Source of the DNA: an uncultured Gammaproteobacteria bacterium
GTDB lineage: Bacteria; Pseudomonadota; Gammaproteobacteria; HK1
Reading direction: 5' to 3'
NCBI GenBank assembly: GCA_947258715.1
Contig: CAMYJH010000005.1
Location: 62,001 to 126,000 of the forward strand
DNA: 64,000 nt
Shown: in pieces, positions 45,111-53,521 of the stretch
Layout of the letters: the number at the start of each line of letters is the position of its first letter
How positions within the stretch are numbered: position 1 is the stretch's first letter
Position numbers and translations under genes: made by a program
Notes under the pieces: generated by a model
What the model saw: the letters and a program-made list of their open reading frames with translations, nothing else
What the model was told of the DNA's origin: nothing
The model's database searches: none

Positions 45111-45551
45111 TGCTGTTGCCTCCAGTCAGTCGGCATGAGAGTAAGGCATCAAAAGAGTATTCCGTGATGGAAGTCCGGGGTCTGCTCAGGCGGCGACTTC
45201 CGCGTGTGCGCATGCGTCATGGGCGATGACCCATTGCGCAAACTAGCGGTGACAAAAAGGAGGGTTGTTGATTTGACCCCGAAGTTAGACTTCCAAGCTT
45301 TGAATTCAAGCTCTAGCGAGGAGGCCGGAGAATGAAGAATTGAGCCCGGGCGGTGATCAACGACGGCGGAGCCGTGGGCGTTTCTCACAGGCGACAGAAG
45401 GTAGACAGGAGATATACCGGGATCCGCTGACACTTGTCGGGGAAGCAGCAACGGCAACGGCTGAACGGCCTGATCCGGGGATTCGTGAGCAAGCTCGCCC
45501 CTGCGGCGGATTTGGTTCAAAATTTCTTCACGCATCAGCTTAACCGCGCTT
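45111..45551. other. Intergenic region between divergent methyltransferase genes
   Basis: 441 bp with no convincing gene. It has purine-rich tracts such as AAAAAGGAGGG near 45256 and several short stems, and presumably holds both promoters. I looked for glycine, cobalamin and S-adenosylhomocysteine riboswitch signatures because of the flanking genes and found no confident match. Confidence 0.4.
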
Positions 45552-46586
45552 ATGTCCAACCTACTGGGTCAGCTTCTGGAGCAGAAGCCTTTTCTTCTTG
45601 CCGATGGCGCCACGGGGACCAATCTCTTTGCCATGGGGCTGCCCACCGGAGCCGCGCCAGAGCTGTGGAACGTGGAAGCTCCCGAGAAGATAACCGAGCT
45701 GCACCAAAGCTTCATCGACGCCGGATCGGATCTGGTGCTCAGCAACAGCTTTGGCGGTAGTCGATGTCGCCTGGGGCTGCATGGTTCAGAAGACAGGGTC
45801 ACTGAGCTCAACCGAATTGCGGCCGAGATCGCGCGGCGTACCGTCGATACCTGCGGGCGCACCGTCGTCGTCGCTGGCTCCATGGGTCCGACGGGGGAGC
45901 TCTTCTCCCCTCTCGGCCCCTTGACTCACGACGAAGGCGAAGAAATCTTCGCCGAGCAGGCGAAAGCGCTGGCCGAAGGCGGAGTGGACGTCCTCTGGAT
46001 CGAGACCATGTCGTCGAAGGAGGAGCTGGAAGCCGCGCTAGCGGGAGGACGGGTTACCGGTCTACCGCTGGTGTGCACCCTGAGCTTCGACACGAACGGC
46101 AGAACCATGATGGGGCTTTCTCCCGCTGAGCTGGCAACAATGTGTCGGGAAGCCACCGAACCGCCGTTGGCTTTTGGGGCCAATTGCGGTGTCGGCGCGC
46201 CGGATCTTCTCGCCGGTCTGCTCAGCATCGATGACGACGCGCTCGCCGATGCGGTGGTGGTCGCGAAGGCTAACTGCGGTGTTCCGGTGTTCGAGGACGG
46301 TGAAATCTGTTACACGGGTACACCGCAGCTTATGGCGGATTACGCCCGGCTCGCTTTCGATGCCGGAGCGCGCATCATTGGCGGATGCTGCGGCACCACG
46401 CCGGCCCATATCCTTGCCATGCGAAAGGCACTGGACACCCACACTAGAGACGATCGGCCGACGCTGGAGCAGGTGGAATCTCGACTGGGAAAAATCTCCG
46501 ACGGCGCCAAGGCGCTCAAGGTTCTGGACGCGCTTGCTTACGAAAAGCCAGCGCGCCGCGCGGGCAGAAGAAGGCGACGGCGCTGA
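45552..46586 (+). CDS. bmt: Homocysteine S-methyltransferase family protein, betaine-type
   Basis: 344-residue zinc-dependent methyltransferase that would move a methyl group, probably from glycine betaine or a related compound, to homocysteine. Zinc ligands: C in FGANCG and the CC pair in IIGGCCGTTPAH; substrate segment LLADGATGTNLFAMG. The sequence resembles bacterial betaine-homocysteine methyltransferase (Bmt), giving dimethylglycine, which after further demethylation yields sarcosine, the substrate of the sox operon at 1-4858. An arginine-rich tail ends the protein. Methyl donor is inferred from context. Confidence 0.87.
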   Translation: MSNLLGQLLEQKPFLLADGATGTNLFAMGLPTGAAPELWNVEAPEKITELHQSFIDAGSDLVLSNSFGGSRCRLGLHGSEDRVTELNRIAAEIARRTVDTCGRTVVVAGSMGPTGELFSPLGPLTHDEGEEIFAEQAKALAEGGVDVLWIETMSSKEELEAALAGGRVTGLPLVCTLSFDTNGRTMMGLSPAELATMCREATEPPLAFGANCGVGAPDLLAGLLSIDDDALADAVVVAKANCGVPVFEDGEICYTGTPQLMADYARLAFDAGARIIGGCCGTTPAHILAMRKALDTHTRDDRPTLEQVESRLGKISDGAKALKVLDALAYEKPARRAGRRRRRR

Positions 46587-46651
46587 GCACTCAGATTTCG
46601 CGCTTTAAATGTTGACTCATGACGCCGTGACGAATCATTGCGCCGCGGTCT

Positions 46652-47596
46652 ATGATTGCGTCCATGGCCGCGGGCGATGCTAGTCTGAACAATAAAGATT
46701 CCCGCCTACGCGCGGGCGAACGAGACACCTTGCCGCCGGAGCTGTTCGAGCGTTCCAACGTCAAGGGACTCTCGCGCCTCGGAATTCATCTGGGCATGCT
46801 CACGTGCACGGGGCTCCTGCTTGCCGCAAGCCGCGGCACGGTCTGGTCGCTTGGCGCGATCATCCTCCATGGCGTGTTTTTAACCTTTCTGTTCTCCGCC
46901 CTGCATGAGAGCATCCATGCCACCGGATTCAAGAGCCGCTGGCTTAACGACGCTGTGGCTTTCGCGTTTGGTGTCGCGCTGCTGCTGCCGAGGGAATATT
47001 TCCGCGCCTTTCATCTTATGCATCACCGCTACACGCAGGATCCGGAACGCGATCCGGAGCTCAGCGTGAAGAAACCCGAAACCATCGGAGAGTACCTGCT
47101 TTACCTTTCCGCACTGCCGTACTGGCGCGAGCGTGTGACCACCCTGATTCGCCACGCGCGAGCTGATGTCACGGAGCGGTTCATCCCCGAAGGAAAGCGG
47201 CCAATGATCGTGAGGGAAGCGCGCTTACATCTGGCGCTGTACGCTATTGCGGCCGCAGTTTCCCTGGCGGCGCAAAGCAGCGTGTTGCTCATCTACTGGA
47301 CCTTGCCGGTTGTTTTGGGCCAGCCGTTCCTGCGCGCTTTCCTGCTCGCGGAGCACACCGGTTGTCCGTACGTTCCGGAGATGATGGTGAACACCCGCAC
47401 CACGGTGTCCAATCCCGTCGTGCGACTGCTCAGCTGGAACATGCCTTACCATGCCGAGCATCATGCCTGGGCGGCGGTGCCGTTTCATAATCTCCCGCAT
47501 GCGCATCGTCAACTGGGGAATCGAATCACTCACCTTGCGCGTGGCTATGTCGGGTTCCACCGGTCGCTGTGGCGGGGATTGGAGAAATCCGTCTAG
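46652..47596 (+). CDS. Membrane fatty acid desaturase family protein
   Basis: 314-residue membrane di-iron protein. The three histidine boxes are intact: HESIH (about 88-92), HLMHHR (about 123-128) and HAEHH (about 271-275), separated by hydrophobic helices. This family includes desaturases and hydroxylases; similar genes accompany MttB-like/BHMT-like genes, so a role in amine or carnitine-type substrate oxidation is possible as well as a lipid desaturase. Substrate unknown. It follows the homocysteine methyltransferase-like gene by 65 bp on the same strand. Confidence 0.85.
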   Translation: MIASMAAGDASLNNKDSRLRAGERDTLPPELFERSNVKGLSRLGIHLGMLTCTGLLLAASRGTVWSLGAIILHGVFLTFLFSALHESIHATGFKSRWLNDAVAFAFGVALLLPREYFRAFHLMHHRYTQDPERDPELSVKKPETIGEYLLYLSALPYWRERVTTLIRHARADVTERFIPEGKRPMIVREARLHLALYAIAAAVSLAAQSSVLLIYWTLPVVLGQPFLRAFLLAEHTGCPYVPEMMVNTRTTVSNPVVRLLSWNMPYHAEHHAWAAVPFHNLPHAHRQLGNRITHLARGYVGFHRSLWRGLEKSV

Positions 47597-47648
47597 AGCC
47601 GGTCGCCTGGAACGGGTTATTTTTTTAAAGAATCTATCACCAATTGAC

Positions 47649-48632
47649 ATGCCCGCTCTCCGATACCACCCCGTCGTCCAAAGGCTCAAGATCCGGGCGA
47701 CCAATTTTCTCGAATGGGTTGCACGCAAAGTCCAGGAATCCAAACCGTGGTTCCGGCGAATGATGTTTATACTCCGACCTTCGGAATTGCCTACGCTCGC
47801 GGTTGGCCCTGACGGACGTTATGTTCTCGAAGCCGAGTTCGCACGTGGAGGCACTGGAATCTTATACCGGGCCCGAGATGTGCGCCTCGACCGGGCCGTG
47901 GCCTTGAAGCAGCTGTTCGCGCATCGGAGGGGGGAAGCGGATACGCTTCTCCGTTTTCGTCAGCAAGCGCACGTGCTGGCCCGCCTTTCCCACCCGAACA
48001 TCGTGCAGGTGTACGACTTCATCGAAGAAGCCGGGAATTTCTGGATCGCGATGGAACTGGTTGATGGGGAAAATTTAGAGCAGCGTCTGTCCAAAGGGGC
48101 GCTTTCAATCGAGGAGACGGTGCGACGTGGATTGGAGCTTGCCGACGCCCTCGGATACGCACACAAGACCGGCGTGATACACCGACACTTCACTCCGGGT
48201 AATGTGCTCGTGGACAGAAAGGATCGTTGCAAGATCATCGAATTTGGCATTGCTCAGCCGCTCGAGCCGGGGGTGGATTCACAAAGCGAAAAAATCCTTG
48301 GCTCGCCCGCCTTGATGAGTCCCGAGCAGGCGAATGGAGACGAGGTAGATGCGCGTACCGACGTTTATGCGCTGGGTGCGACTCTGTTCCTGATGAGCAC
48401 TGGTACCATGCCGTTCAAGGGCGACGCCCGCTCGGTGCTGGCCCAGGTGCTTACGAAAGAGCCCCCGGCGCCGAGCCGCTTCAACCACGCCGTTCCGGAA
48501 GCGTTCGACACGCTCATTCTTCGGATGATGGCCAAACGTCCCACGGAACGCCCGTATTCCATGGCCGACGTGAAGATGGCACTGGCGGACATCATTCAAC
48601 GACAGCGGCCCGCGGTCCATTCGCCGTCGTAA
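47649..48632 (+). CDS. Predicted Ser/Thr pseudokinase
   Basis: 327-residue protein kinase-like protein. Kinase fold about 50-320: glycine loop FARGGTGILYRA and lysine in AVALKQL are present, but the catalytic loop reads HRHFTPGN instead of HRDLKPxN and the metal-binding DFG reads EFG (IIEFGIAQ). SPALMSPEQANG (APE-like) and DARTDVYALGATLF are conserved. Loss of the catalytic base and change of the Mg2+ aspartate predict a pseudokinase, perhaps nucleotide-binding. No TM or sensor domain follows. ATG 47649 is chosen; the frame is open upstream but inside the desaturase gene. Its 3' end overlaps the convergent esterase gene by 37 bp. Confidence 0.85.
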   Translation: MPALRYHPVVQRLKIRATNFLEWVARKVQESKPWFRRMMFILRPSELPTLAVGPDGRYVLEAEFARGGTGILYRARDVRLDRAVALKQLFAHRRGEADTLLRFRQQAHVLARLSHPNIVQVYDFIEEAGNFWIAMELVDGENLEQRLSKGALSIEETVRRGLELADALGYAHKTGVIHRHFTPGNVLVDRKDRCKIIEFGIAQPLEPGVDSQSEKILGSPALMSPEQANGDEVDARTDVYALGATLFLMSTGTMPFKGDARSVLAQVLTKEPPAPSRFNHAVPEAFDTLILRMMAKRPTERPYSMADVKMALADIIQRQRPAVHSPS

Positions 48633-49762
48633 CCTCGCCGCCAGGTCCATCCCCATGGATCGCAGCGGTACTCCTCCCGGCTCATGCGCCCGTACCACCA
48701 GCGGTGGACGAAGTTCGGACCGTAGCGCGCGCGGCATGTTGCAACTTTCCGGTTGTTCAAAGGAGGATTTCTCAGGTTACGGTCTTTGAAGAATGTCCAG
48801 TAGAGCAACGCGGCGTCGGGGCCGTCAGGATCGGAAAAGTTCGCCTCGGTCGGGCCGCCCGCCCAGGCGTGGCCCATTCCGGTGACCATCACTTCTCGCA
48901 TGATCTCGTCACCGCGAGCATCGTGATAAACGCGGATCCGGAACGGTTTTCCATCGGCGATCTGGTCTTGCCGTGTGGAGTCGGCGATAGCGTCGATGGA
49001 TTGGTTCGCACCGTCGCCGTCGTCTGCCATGTCGTTGAGCTGGGCGAATTGCCGAATCAGTAACGCCGCGTTCTCAGGCGCAACCACGTCGTCTTCGCTT
49101 CCCTGTATCACCATCAGCGGCATCACGCGGTGGGCCTGACCTTGAGCGTGGTAGGCAATCGTGGCGCGGGATTCAGGATCCAAGGCACCGCCGGACATGG
49201 CGCGCAGGGCGCACGGCCCGGTGCTCGCCGCGGCGTAGGGCATTCCCGAGTGCACCCCGATCGCGGCGAAGACTTCCGGGTAAAGCGCGCCGAGGATGGC
49301 GCTCATGGCGCCACCTGAAGACAAACCCGCAACGTAAACCCGCTGGCGGTCCACGCTGATAACTGAGCTCGCTTCAGACACCATGTTGACGATGACCTCG
49401 GGTTCACCGCCCTCTCGGATCTGATTCTCGGGCGCCCACCAGCGCCAGCAACCGTAAGGGTTTTTCACTGATGGTCCGGTTTCGGGATAGAGAACGACAA
49501 AGCCGTGGGTTCTTGCGAGGGCATCGAATCGGCTCAGCCGGACCATATCCTCGGCCGATTGCTGGCAGCCATGTAGCACCACCAACAGGGGTCTGGCGGA
49601 AACGGGTGGTTCTACCTCCGGGGCGAACAGGCGGTAGCGATAGCCGTTGACTTCGCCGCTTCGGATATCGGCTTGGGAAGGCGTTACGGTCAGCAGGCCT
49701 ACGCTGAGCGCCGCGGTGCCGATGATTCTGAAGAAAAAAGGTTTGACCGAAGCGCAAATCAA
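48596..49762 (-). CDS. Secreted PHB-depolymerase-family esterase
   Basis: 388-residue alpha/beta hydrolase of the LpqC/PHB depolymerase family. Signal peptide (about 1-31; IGTAALSVGLLTVTPSQA), oxyanion segment VVLHGCQQSAEDM, nucleophile GLSSGG, D in VIQGSEDDVVAP and the histidine in MGHAWAGG. A C-terminal basic tryptophan-rich part (about 340-388) may bind a surface or polymer. Family members hydrolyse polyhydroxyalkanoates, feruloyl or acetyl xylan esters; no PHA genes are nearby. Convergent and overlapping by 37 bp with the pseudokinase gene. Confidence 0.88.
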   Translation of the reverse strand: MICASVKPFFFRIIGTAALSVGLLTVTPSQADIRSGEVNGYRYRLFAPEVEPPVSARPLLVVLHGCQQSAEDMVRLSRFDALARTHGFVVLYPETGPSVKNPYGCWRWWAPENQIREGGEPEVIVNMVSEASSVISVDRQRVYVAGLSSGGAMSAILGALYPEVFAAIGVHSGMPYAAASTGPCALRAMSGGALDPESRATIAYHAQGQAHRVMPLMVIQGSEDDVVAPENAALLIRQFAQLNDMADDGDGANQSIDAIADSTRQDQIADGKPFRIRVYHDARGDEIMREVMVTGMGHAWAGGPTEANFSDPDGPDAALLYWTFFKDRNLRNPPLNNRKVATCRARYGPNFVHRWWYGRMSREEYRCDPWGWTWRRGYDGEWTAGRCR

Positions 49763-49835
49763 AAGGGTATAGCCTTATCTCGAAACGCAAGCAGGCTGCC
49801 TCCAATGCATCTGCTTGCGCAAGCCAAATTCGACT

Positions 49836-50585
49836 TTAACCGGGCGTTACGCGATTCTGATCTCTTGTTGCGGATGAAAGCAATATGCGCGCGAGCTCCC
49901 GCGGCTCGGTCACCATCGCATCGTGTCCTGCTTCCATCTGAAGCAGACTCCAGTCTTTTTCTGACTGTACTCGAGCCCGGATTCTAGACAGTGTGGGCAG
50001 GGCCGGAGAGGTGCAGGCAATGAAGGTCCGCGGAAGAGTGGCAAGTCGGGTCGGGTCGAACGCGAGGGGATCTTGATAAACGGCGAAGGGCTGCGGGGTC
50101 ATCCGGCGCGTCACCCATTCGTGGTCAGCGCCTTCAAGACCGAATACCTTTGCGTCCGGGGGCAGCATCACCCTGGTGTTGTTTCTGACAACTGCAGCCT
50201 GGACCCGTTCGGCGACGGTTTCCGGGGGCTGATGGCTGCTCCAGCTTTCGCCGGGGTGGGGGACGACGGCGTCCAGATAGATCAGTTGCCGCAGCGTCCG
50301 AGATCCTTGTAGCAGTAAGAGATCGGCGACACCGGTGATGACCATCCCCGCATAGCTGTGGCCAACAAGCACGACGTCATCAAGCTCCTCGAATTTGATC
50401 AGGTTCAGTACGTCGTCGAGGTGGGTTTTGAGTCGAATTTCGGGGCTCAGCAGGTGTGCACGTTCCGCAACGCCGGTGAGCGTGACGGCGTGAACGTCGT
50501 GGCCCGCGGAGCGAAGCAGGGGCAGCACCCTTGCCCAGCACCAGGCGCCGTGCCAGGCGCCATGTACCAGTACGAATTGCGGCAT
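49836..50585 (-). CDS. Alpha/beta hydrolase (esterase, salicylate-esterase-like)
   Basis: 249-residue cytoplasmic hydrolase. FVLVHGAWHGAWCWARVLPLL, nucleophile VGHSYAG and the histidine in MEAGHDAMVTEP give a complete Ser-Asp-His triad of the type seen in methylesterases/hydroxynitrile lyases and related bacterial hydrolases. ATG 50585 is chosen as similarity starts at MPQFVLVHG; upstream sequence in this frame overlaps the hydratase gene. It lies 52 bp after the hydratase on the same strand, so they may share a transcript. Substrate unknown. Confidence 0.85.
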   Translation of the reverse strand: MPQFVLVHGAWHGAWCWARVLPLLRSAGHDVHAVTLTGVAERAHLLSPEIRLKTHLDDVLNLIKFEELDDVVLVGHSYAGMVITGVADLLLLQGSRTLRQLIYLDAVVPHPGESWSSHQPPETVAERVQAAVVRNNTRVMLPPDAKVFGLEGADHEWVTRRMTPQPFAVYQDPLAFDPTRLATLPRTFIACTSPALPTLSRIRARVQSEKDWSLLQMEAGHDAMVTEPRELARILLSSATRDQNRVTPG

Positions 50586-50637
50586 GGCGGATGATTCTTG
50601 AGGCTTTGACCGTAACGATATCCGCCTCGAACCGGCC

Positions 50638-51432
50638 TTAAACCAGCTCCAGATCGACGTTGCCCAGGTCGCCAAAGTCGGCTCGGATCTTGTCCCCCAT
50701 CTGCGCCATGTAGACATCGGTGCAGGTGCCGGTGGTAACGAAGTCCCCGGCCTCGAGCGATCGACCCCAAGCAGGCAGCTCATTGGCCAACCAGGCCAGG
50801 GCGTTCAACGGGTTCCCAAGCACATTTGCGCCGCTCCCCGTCAGCGCGACACGGCCGTTAACGATGAGCCCGACGGGATGCTCGGCAAAACTCACATGCT
50901 GCCACTTTTTCGCTGCAGAACCCGGGATCCACGCCTGGTGAACCGCGTTGTCCGCAACCAGGACCGGCGCCTCGAATTTTCCCCAGTCGGAGAAACGGTG
51001 ACCTACCAGCTCGATGGCGGGAATCACGCCAGAGATATAGTCAACGATCGTATCTGCGTCGTGAGGCGGGTCTGACGACGGCACATCGCTTGCGATTTCG
51101 AAAGCGAATTCGGGTTCGATGCCGAGAAGGCAGAATTCCTTTGCCTTGATCCTGGCAGGGCTCGAGCGGGTAAAACACGATGACAGTCGGCCAAATACGG
51201 GCGCTTCGGTGTTGAGCAGCCTCTGCGCCTGGGTGTTGGTGCAGGCTATTTTGTAGCCAATCCCCGATCCCCGGTAACGGGCTTCGAGCCGCTTTACGAG
51301 CTGATCCTGAATCTCGTACCCGACGGCGAGACTTTGGGGCCGCGACTCTGCCGGCAGCTCGTCAATCGTCGTCACCTTAAAACGAAGATCGTAGAGAATA
51401 TCTGCGACCGTGTTTCTCTGCTCGACTGTCAC
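50638..51432 (-). CDS. 2-keto-4-pentenoate hydratase family protein
   Basis: 264-residue member of the MhpD/FAH-like hydratase family, which hydrates 2-oxopent-4-enoate in meta-cleavage pathways. Recognisable: GYEIQDQLVKRL, GYKIACTN, the GIEPEFAFEIASDV metal-site glutamates (ExE) and DFVTTGTCTDVYM. No dioxygenase, aldolase or semialdehyde dehydrogenase lies nearby, so this is either a lone catabolic gene or a related decarboxylase/hydrolase. The start MTVEQRN at 51432 gives the standard length. Confidence 0.88.
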   Translation of the reverse strand: MTVEQRNTVADILYDLRFKVTTIDELPAESRPQSLAVGYEIQDQLVKRLEARYRGSGIGYKIACTNTQAQRLLNTEAPVFGRLSSCFTRSSPARIKAKEFCLLGIEPEFAFEIASDVPSSDPPHDADTIVDYISGVIPAIELVGHRFSDWGKFEAPVLVADNAVHQAWIPGSAAKKWQHVSFAEHPVGLIVNGRVALTGSGANVLGNPLNALAWLANELPAWGRSLEAGDFVTTGTCTDVYMAQMGDKIRADFGDLGNVDLELV

Positions 51433-51508
51433 CGCGACACCTTCGCCTTGCGTGCACGCGCCAATGATAGTTCAGGGTCTTGAGCGCAATATCCCGGGGC
51501 GACCGTGG

Positions 51509-51760
51509 TCACACCTTCTTGATGTAACCGATGATCGCAAGCAGGGCAATAGCGCCCAGAGTGGCCATAATCAGTGAACCGATCACGCCGTGAGCGGACA
51601 GCCCGAGGATACTGAACAAAAACCCGCCGAAAAAGGCGCCCACGATGCCGACGATGATGTTGCCGAAAATTCCAAATCCGCGGCCCTTCATGACGTTCCC
51701 CGCAATCCAGCCGGCGACCCCTCCAATGATCAGAAAGCCTATAAAGCTGGAAATTTGCAT
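51509..51760 (-). CDS. GlsB/YeaQ/YmgE family stress membrane protein
   Basis: 83-residue protein with three glycine-rich hydrophobic helices, the classic transglycosylase-associated/YeaQ signature IGGVAGWIAGNVMKGRGFGIFGNIIVGIVGAFFGG. Often induced by stress in other bacteria; function unknown. Its ATG follows the stop of the upstream gene by 1 bp, so the two are probably co-transcribed. Confidence 0.93.
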   Translation of the reverse strand: MQISSFIGFLIIGGVAGWIAGNVMKGRGFGIFGNIIVGIVGAFFGGFLFSILGLSAHGVIGSLIMATLGAIALLAIIGYIKKV

Positions 51761-51761
51761 G

Positions 51762-52328
51762 TCACTCGTCCCCGTGGCTGTGTAGGTACCAAACCTCCGT
51801 GATGGATCGAAGGCGGTCGTGCTGAGTATAAATGATCAGCGTTTCGGAGCCCCTTCTAAGAGCCAAAAAAAGTTCGGAATCCGCGCCAATTTCCCAATCC
51901 AGCCGATTCCTCTGATCCCGATAGAATCCCATCACCGACTCCGATGACAGGGTGGTATCCACACGCCAGTAGCGGGTGCGGACGCTTTCCGCCTTCTCTG
52001 CAAACCGTCGGCGTTCCGCCTGGGTCTTGCCGGCACGACCCGATCCGGGAATCTTCTCCATCGCTCGCGCGATCGCCTGAATCTCTCCGGCAGTGGATAC
52101 ATACAGCACGCCCACCACCTCGGGGACGGGCTCGATCAGCGCCGCAAGCTCGTCGACGGCTCGAAACTCCCGCCATCCGAAGTACGCGGAGAAAAACGCA
52201 AGGAGGAAAAAAACGATGGCACCAGCCTGGGCGTAGTGCCGCAAAACTCGCGGAGGGCGCACGAAGCCGAGGTAAACATTGAGGGCGCACAATCCGGCGC
52301 ATCCTGCGGAGAGAACCAAACCCGTCAT
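51762..52328 (-). CDS. Hypothetical membrane-anchored protein
   Basis: 188 residues, not recognised. Two N-terminal hydrophobic helices (about 1-22 and 32-50) are followed by a soluble, charged domain of about 135 residues (ERRRFAEKAESVRTRYWRVDTTLSSESVMGFYRDQ). The soluble part may face the periplasm. It is directly upstream of, and nearly overlaps, the GlsB-like gene. Confidence 0.7.
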   Translation of the reverse strand: MTGLVLSAGCAGLCALNVYLGFVRPPRVLRHYAQAGAIVFFLLAFFSAYFGWREFRAVDELAALIEPVPEVVGVLYVSTAGEIQAIARAMEKIPGSGRAGKTQAERRRFAEKAESVRTRYWRVDTTLSSESVMGFYRDQRNRLDWEIGADSELFLALRRGSETLIIYTQHDRLRSITEVWYLHSHGDE

Positions 52329-52453
52329 AGGAACATACCCGGTGAGCGCTGCACGACTTTATGATTGCATGACGGCCTTGCTCGAAACGCGGCCGGCCGG
52401 TTGAATCAGTAAAGGTCCGCGCGCTTCTTCGGCTGAACCGCCGGGAAAACGCT

Positions 52454-53023
52454 TCAACCCAATGTGATGTCGGTAACGCAACGGGCAATGACCGCCGGTA
52501 TCGCGAGGCAAGCGTGAATGGCGGCGGCAAGAAGGCTATATATTGCGAACTCCACCGCCCTCAGGGCCTCCGGGACGGGGCTTCGACGGGTTTCCAGGAT
52601 GTGGCCGCAAATTTGGCCCGTGCTCGGCCAGCGGTCGCTATCGACCTGGGCGCGCCTAAATGCGGGATAGAGCGTAAAGCTTGGCCAGCTGCTCTTGAAG
52701 GTGCGCCACATCCGTGTAGGCTTCGGCGCCAGCCCTGTGGACAACGCAATCAGGTTCATGATTCCAAGCGTCGGCGATATGAAAGCAGAGCCCGCGCCCA
52801 GCTCCCAGGCGCTGATTTCGCCCTCTCCAATTCGCCCGACGCTGTAGCCTGTGACAATGTGGTGAATGTCGTGATATTCAAGAAAGCGGCGGCGGGTCTC
52901 AATATTCGGCAGCGGTACGAGTATATAGCCCGTGTATACCGGCACCGTGCGCGGGCGCGATTCCAGCGCGTCGCCGAAGCCGCATTTTTGGTAAAAGGCT
53001 TTCAACTCTTCCTCGATGGTCAT
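52454..53023 (-). CDS. COQ4-like protein
   Basis: 189 residues. The segment HDIHHIVTGYSVGRIGEGE fits the COQ4 metal motif HDxxH-x11-E exactly, and the surrounding RRFLEYHDIHHIVTGY and ISAWELGAGSAF are COQ4-like. COQ4 organises, and in some systems catalyses, a decarboxylation/hydroxylation step in ubiquinone synthesis. A hydrophobic C-terminal segment (about 165-183) is present. No other ubiquinone genes are near, so the function is open. ATG 53023 has no strong ribosome binding site. Confidence 0.72.
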   Translation of the reverse strand: MTIEEELKAFYQKCGFGDALESRPRTVPVYTGYILVPLPNIETRRRFLEYHDIHHIVTGYSVGRIGEGEISAWELGAGSAFISPTLGIMNLIALSTGLAPKPTRMWRTFKSSWPSFTLYPAFRRAQVDSDRWPSTGQICGHILETRRSPVPEALRAVEFAIYSLLAAAIHACLAIPAVIARCVTDITLG

Positions 53024-53230
53024 CGGCTGCGGGTGTAGAATTGCAATTTCACTTCATATAAGCGTATTAGAGGATGTTGGGGAGTCAACTTCCTCCAGCA
53101 ATGAGGCAGGTGACCCGGTTCAGGGACCTTATTTCAGCAGTCTCGTTCCGCGGTCACGCTAAATTGCAGATTGCGGCGCTCCCACTTTGGCTTCATCGGT
53201 CGAACACTCGGCCACGCAGGAGGTGTATCC

Positions 53231-53521
53231 ATGCCCACATTCATTGCACTCACAAATTTCACCGAGCAAGGGATCAGACAGGTCAAAGATTCCCCGGCCC
53301 GTGCACACGCATTTACGGAGATGTCAAAAAAACTTGGTGTCACTGTCAAAGCCATTTACTGGACGCTAGGCGCCTATGACATGGTTGTCATCGCCGAAGG
53401 CACCGACGAGGCCGTGACGTCGGCGCTGCTTACCGTAGGCGCTGCCGGAAACGTGCGCACGCTGACTTTGCGCGCTTTCGACGAGGACGGCATGCGCAAG
53501 ATCGTGGCAAACATGCCTTAA
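53231..53521 (+). CDS. GYD domain protein
   Basis: 96-residue protein of the GYD family, related to dimeric ferredoxin-like-fold proteins. Seen: MPTFIALTNFTEQGIRQVKDSPARA and the WTLGAYDMVVIAEG core, whose GxYD gives the family name. GGAGGT lies 6 bp before ATG 53231, which decides this start over the open frame from 53171. Function unknown. A possible terminator follows at about 53588-53632. Confidence 0.9.
   Translation: MPTFIALTNFTEQGIRQVKDSPARAHAFTEMSKKLGVTVKAIYWTLGAYDMVVIAEGTDEAVTSALLTVGAAGNVRTLTLRAFDEDGMRKIVANMP

Noticed and set aside
45250..45550. Riboswitch between the two methyltransferase genes
   Set aside because: Fragments recall glycine (TCTCACAGGC, GACAGGAG) and SAH (GCGAGGAGGCCGG) aptamers, but the conserved cores are absent or out of order. 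A covariance-model scan would decide.
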